DNA of 42,217 bases from Pelobacter sp. UBA6812 (GTDB taxonomy: Bacteria; Desulfobacterota; Desulfuromonadia; Desulfuromonadales; Syntrophotaleaceae). Shown here piece by piece: positions 39,266 to 42,217 of this stretch (the first letter of the stretch is position 1; each line of letters begins with the position of its first letter). The notes beneath the pieces were generated by a model that saw only the letters and a list, made by a program, of their open reading frames with translations, had not been told where the DNA came from and did no database searches. A program made the position numbers and the translations under genes. The stretch lies in the NCBI GenBank assembly GCA_002452265.1, contig DKEW01000064.1, positions 1 to 42,217 of the forward strand, given 5' to 3'.

Positions 39266-41147
39266 AGTAATTGTTATTTTAGGGGTGTTTGTCGCCGCTC
39301 TGGTCGGTTGGACCTGGATCGGCGGCTATTTTTATCTGGAACTGGCCGGTCTCGATGGGACCAAGGCAACCCCTTTAACCCTCTATCAATACTGGTATTA
39401 TTACGGCACCAATCATAAAACACAGGCTTTGCTTTGCCTTGCTGGGACAGGGGGCCTGCTGCCTATCGGTCTTCCCTTGGTTATGTTCCTGATTCCCCGC
39501 CGCCGTAAGCTTTTTGGAGAAGCCAAATGGGCATCATCCCGGGATATTAAAGAAAGTGGCTTATATTCCAAGGCTGGAATAATTGTCGGTCAGACCTCGG
39601 GTTTTCTTGGGCTCGGCAAGCGGTATCTGACGTTAGGGGATTCCCTTCACGTGCTTATGGCCGCGCCGACCCGTAGCGGGAAAGGTGTCAGCGTTGTAGT
39701 TCCCAATCTGCTTTCCTGGCCGGACAGCACGATAGTCCTGGATCTTAAAAAAGAGAATTGGGATATTTCCAGTGGTTTCCGGGCAACACATGGACAAAAA
39801 TGCTTTCTGTTGAACCTGGCCCCGCGCGACTACAAAACCCATCGTTGGAACCCCCTCTATTACATCAGCGATAACCCCAATTTCCGGATCAACGATATTC
39901 AAAAAATTGGACAAATGTTGTTCCCGAAGGTTGAGAGCGAAGCCCCTATCTGGCAAGCCTCGGCCCGTTCATTATGGTTGGGGCTGGTTCTTTATCTATT
40001 GGAAACACCAGAATTGCCCGTAACGCTGGGCGAAACCCTGCGGCAGCTGGTTATGGGGGATAAGCGCCTGACGGAAATTATTGAACAGCGTCAGCAAAGC
40101 AAGCAACCATTATCCGATGAATGTTATCTGGCACTAAAAGAATATCTCGACACCCCTGAGAAAACCCGGGGATCTGTCCGGAAAGGGTTCACTGCGGCCC
40201 TGGAACTGTTTTATAACCCGGTCATAGATGCCGCCACAGGTGGGAATGATTTCGACCTTCGGGATCTCCGTAAAACTCGCATGTCAATCTATGTGACCAT
40301 ATCCCCGGATGACCTGGACCGCTTGGCTCCCCTTATTAATCTGTTTTTTCAGCAAGCTTTAGATCTTAATACCCGGGAACTTCCGGAACATAACCCTGCT
40401 TTGAAATACAAATGTCTTCTATTGGCCGATGAATTCACGGCTATGGGAAGGATTGGTATCTTGGCCAAAGGTATCAGCTATATTGCAGGGTACGGACTAC
40501 GGATGTTGCCCATCATTCAATCCCCTTCCCAACTCCGGGAAGTGTACGGCGCGGACTCTGCCGAAACCTTTGTTGAAAATCATGCTCTAAAAATCATCTT
40601 TGCCCCCAAAACCATCAAAGTTGCCAAGGAGATTTCCGACACCCTCGGCACCACCACAGTAAAGAACAAATCCCGCAGCCGCTCACTAACGGGAAAAGCA
40701 AGCCGGTCGGTAAATGTCAGTGACCATAGCAGACCGCTGTTGCTGCCCCAGGAAGTCATGCAGATAGGCAAGCAAGCAGCCATTTTAATTATGGAATATT
40801 GTCTACCGATCAAATGCCAGCGAATTATTTGGTACAAAGACCCGCTTTTCAAAGCCAGGGGCAATGGCCGGGATGGTATCCGTTGGACTGCTCCAAAAGT
40901 ACCCCTTATTGACCCGGAACGTCGGGTTAAGGGGAAAGTTCACTTCTCCACATCAAATCTAATCCAAGAGGAAATCAAGACCGTTGAACGAGCTATTACG
41001 GTTGAGGATCTTGAGCGGATTGACGAAATGGACCTGAACGATTTTAGTTGTGATTTTTCACAAATCGAAATTCCGAAAGACGAAATTTCCGACGAAGCCA
41101 TGGACGGCATTGTGAATCAATTTTTTGCCCATCTGGCGACGGCATAA
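39231..41147 (+). CDS. virD4: VirD4/TraG coupling protein
   Basis: A 638-residue coupling protein that hands the DNA-relaxase complex to the channel. It overlaps virB11 by 35 bases and has GGAG upstream. Two membrane segments at about 12-33 and 67-90. Walker A APTRSGKGVSVVVPNLL near 145-161, DLKKENWDIS next, Walker B LLLADEFTAMG about 400. The IIQSPSQLREVYG and TTTVKNKSRSRSL segments are TraG features. The C-terminal tail is acidic. Its presence shows the operon is conjugative rather than an effector system alone. Confidence 0.95.
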   Translation: MTQHSSGARWIKVIVILGVFVAALVGWTWIGGYFYLELAGLDGTKATPLTLYQYWYYYGTNHKTQALLCLAGTGGLLPIGLPLVMFLIPRRRKLFGEAKWASSRDIKESGLYSKAGIIVGQTSGFLGLGKRYLTLGDSLHVLMAAPTRSGKGVSVVVPNLLSWPDSTIVLDLKKENWDISSGFRATHGQKCFLLNLAPRDYKTHRWNPLYYISDNPNFRINDIQKIGQMLFPKVESEAPIWQASARSLWLGLVLYLLETPELPVTLGETLRQLVMGDKRLTEIIEQRQQSKQPLSDECYLALKEYLDTPEKTRGSVRKGFTAALELFYNPVIDAATGGNDFDLRDLRKTRMSIYVTISPDDLDRLAPLINLFFQQALDLNTRELPEHNPALKYKCLLLADEFTAMGRIGILAKGISYIAGYGLRMLPIIQSPSQLREVYGADSAETFVENHALKIIFAPKTIKVAKEISDTLGTTTVKNKSRSRSLTGKASRSVNVSDHSRPLLLPQEVMQIGKQAAILIMEYCLPIKCQRIIWYKDPLFKARGNGRDGIRWTAPKVPLIDPERRVKGKVHFSTSNLIQEEIKTVERAITVEDLERIDEMDLNDFSCDFSQIEIPKDEISDEAMDGIVNQFFAHLATA

Positions 41148-41159
41148 AGGAGGGAGAAA

Positions 41160-41984
41160 ATGGCAGGAACTGGAAGCCCAGGACGAGGACCAAATCCAAT
41201 TCCAAGTCCAGGTTCCAATAGTCTCGAAGAAAACAGTGCACGAGAACGCTCTAAGAAAAAACTCGAAATGCACAACGTGCCCAAGAACGTAAAAAAGGAC
41301 TATATCAAGATTGATGGAAAATATTTTTTCGTCCAAAACCCGGAGGCCTTAGCCTTCCAGGATAAAGGCCACCGGTTGGAAACTACTTCTACAAGTTCCC
41401 AGGTGTCCGAGTCGATGATTGATATTGCCCAGGCTAAAGGGTGGTCAAAAATCAAGGTAAAAGGGGACATGAATTTTCGGAGGGAAGTGTGGTTACAAGC
41501 AGCCGCCCGAGGCATAGACATTAAGGGTTATACCCCTCGGGACGAGGATCTAGCCCGGTTGAAAAAAATGGTCCGGGAAGCACCAGAAAAAAGATATGCA
41601 AAACAGCCACCTCCGGAAGATCCTAAACCACCAAATAAAGATAAGGGGAATAGTCCCCCTGTTGAGCATCTCCCTCCTTCTAATTCGGAAAAGAATAAAA
41701 AAGAGGTCAAAAACGCCAAAGCCCTCTTAAACAGAACTACAAATCTGGTGGAACTGGCCAAACAAAACCCGGAACTAATTAACGAGATTGCCGCTATCAA
41801 GATAGGTGAAAAGCTCAGTTGGAATATATCCGACAAGAGGAATAGGGAGGTCTTTATGACAAAGATCCGTACCCGGGTTGCAGAAAATTATCTGCAAGGT
41901 CAAGAAATGCCTTCCATAAAAATCAAAGAAGGAAAAGTTGTTGAACAACCCAACCCGGAAAAGGAGGTAGAAAGTGAGAGATAA
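41160..41984 (+). CDS. LPD7-domain protein downstream of the coupling protein
   Basis: A 274-residue soluble, basic protein. AAAGGAGGGAG precedes ATG 41160. Between Pro-rich ends lies an LPD7 (large polyvalent protein-associated domain 7): IKIDGKYFFVQNPEALAFQDKGHRL, then MIDIAQAKGWSKIKVKG, then FRREVWLQAAARGIDIKGYTP, about residues 48-125. LPD7 is normally part of large TraI-type relaxases or their relatives; here it stands alone. A second part (KALLNRTTNLVELAKQNPELINEI) is helical. Might help relaxosome formation. Confidence 0.75.
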   Translation: MAGTGSPGRGPNPIPSPGSNSLEENSARERSKKKLEMHNVPKNVKKDYIKIDGKYFFVQNPEALAFQDKGHRLETTSTSSQVSESMIDIAQAKGWSKIKVKGDMNFRREVWLQAAARGIDIKGYTPRDEDLARLKKMVREAPEKRYAKQPPPEDPKPPNKDKGNSPPVEHLPPSNSEKNKKEVKNAKALLNRTTNLVELAKQNPELINEIAAIKIGEKLSWNISDKRNREVFMTKIRTRVAENYLQGQEMPSIKIKEGKVVEQPNPEKEVESER

Positions 41985-42010
41985 CCAGCAGAAGACTATG
42001 GATTAGATGC

Positions 42011-42038
42011 CAGGTCCCGCATGATCTCGGACCTGTTT
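42011..42038 (+). terminator. Weak hairpin after the operon
   Basis: CAGGTCC and GGACCTG pair around an 11-base loop and are followed by TTTAT. The stem is short, so this is only a possible end for the conjugation operon. Confidence 0.35.
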
Positions 42039-42060
42039 ATGCAACATTCAAACCTTCCAT

Positions 42061-42217
42061 TCATCGTTCCTCTTCCGGCAAGGAAGCCCACTGCTGCTCC
42101 ATAACCCGGGGGGAATGGTTCGGACGACCATGCTCCAGATTATTGACCACATTACCAGTAACCTTTTCCAAAAACCGTTGTTGATCCCGGGCACTCTGTA
42201 GATAGCCTTCGGCAAAC
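42061..42217 (-). CDS. Partial C-terminus of a gene entering from the right
   Basis: The minus strand is open from the window edge to a TGA at 42063-42061. The last 51 codons read FAEGYLQSARDQQRFLEKVT, GNVVNNLEHGRPNH and SPRVMEQQWASLPEEER. Codon use looks coding, and the end is polar and acidic. The frame does not match a family I know from so short a piece; converging on the conjugation operon, it may belong to the element's DNA-processing genes. Confidence 0.6.
   Translation of the reverse strand, partial: FAEGYLQSARDQQRFLEKVTGNVVNNLEHGRPNHSPRVMEQQWASLPEEER

Noticed and set aside
1..42217. tRNA or rRNA genes, CRISPR arrays, complete insertion sequences
   Set aside because: None recognised by eye; no transposase frame and no regular repeats with spacers.

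Overview
The window looks like part of a Desulfuromonadales/Pelobacter-type anaerobe (formerly Deltaproteobacteria). This is an inference from gene content: butyrate kinase, a tungsten/molybdenum aldehyde:ferredoxin oxidoreductase (AOR), -24/-12 promoters, a large PAS histidine kinase and an anaerobic radical-SAM maturase. No rRNA or tRNA gene and no CRISPR array were recognised.

Region 1 (1-7.2 kb): a butyrate kinase cut by the window edge and an AOR-family enzyme diverge from a 711-base intergenic region. That region carries a sigma-54 type promoter facing each gene and several inverted repeats between them. A five-PAS soluble histidine kinase converges on the AOR gene, and a small thioesterase follows. 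The first two genes suggest interconversion of carboxylic acids, acyl phosphates and aldehydes.

Region 2 (7.3-12 kb): an aldehyde/alcohol module with an exported alpha/beta hydrolase, a YqhD/BDH-like iron alcohol dehydrogenase, an AraC (YqhC-like) regulator, a dispersed repeat, a small cupin, and the stump of a short-chain dehydrogenase that ends where the next gene begins.

Region 3 (12-15.9 kb): a minus-strand sulfur module of DedA protein, universal stress protein, exported double rhodanese, two half-size YeeE/YedE transporters and a lipoprotein, several of them overlapping.

Region 4 (16-26.7 kb): glycogen phosphorylase; a P3A-type proton ATPase; an operon of GT4 glycosyltransferase, DUF374 acyltransferase and 2-oxoacid decarboxylase; an unknown 130-residue protein; and a two-gene operon pairing a four-cysteine small protein with a radical SAM/SPASM maturase through a 4-base overlap. 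The last pair is the best candidate here for an undescribed peptide or protein modification system.

Region 5 (26.7-29.2 kb): A/T-rich, gene-poor DNA with a Phd/ParE toxin-antitoxin pair, a frameshifted gene remnant, a degenerate repeat pair and candidate promoters. It looks like the edge of a mobile element.

Region 6 (29.2-42.2 kb): a nearly complete P-type conjugative type IV secretion operon on the plus strand: trbM, a SleB-like wall hydrolase, virB2, B3, B4, B5, eexN, B6, B7, B8, B9, B10, B11, virD4 and an LPD7-domain protein. Base composition is visibly more A/T-rich than in regions 1-4. A minus-strand gene enters from the right edge. No relaxase or integrase is visible, so plasmid and integrative element cannot be told apart. 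VirB5 and EexN end in nearly the same ten residues, which is unexpected.
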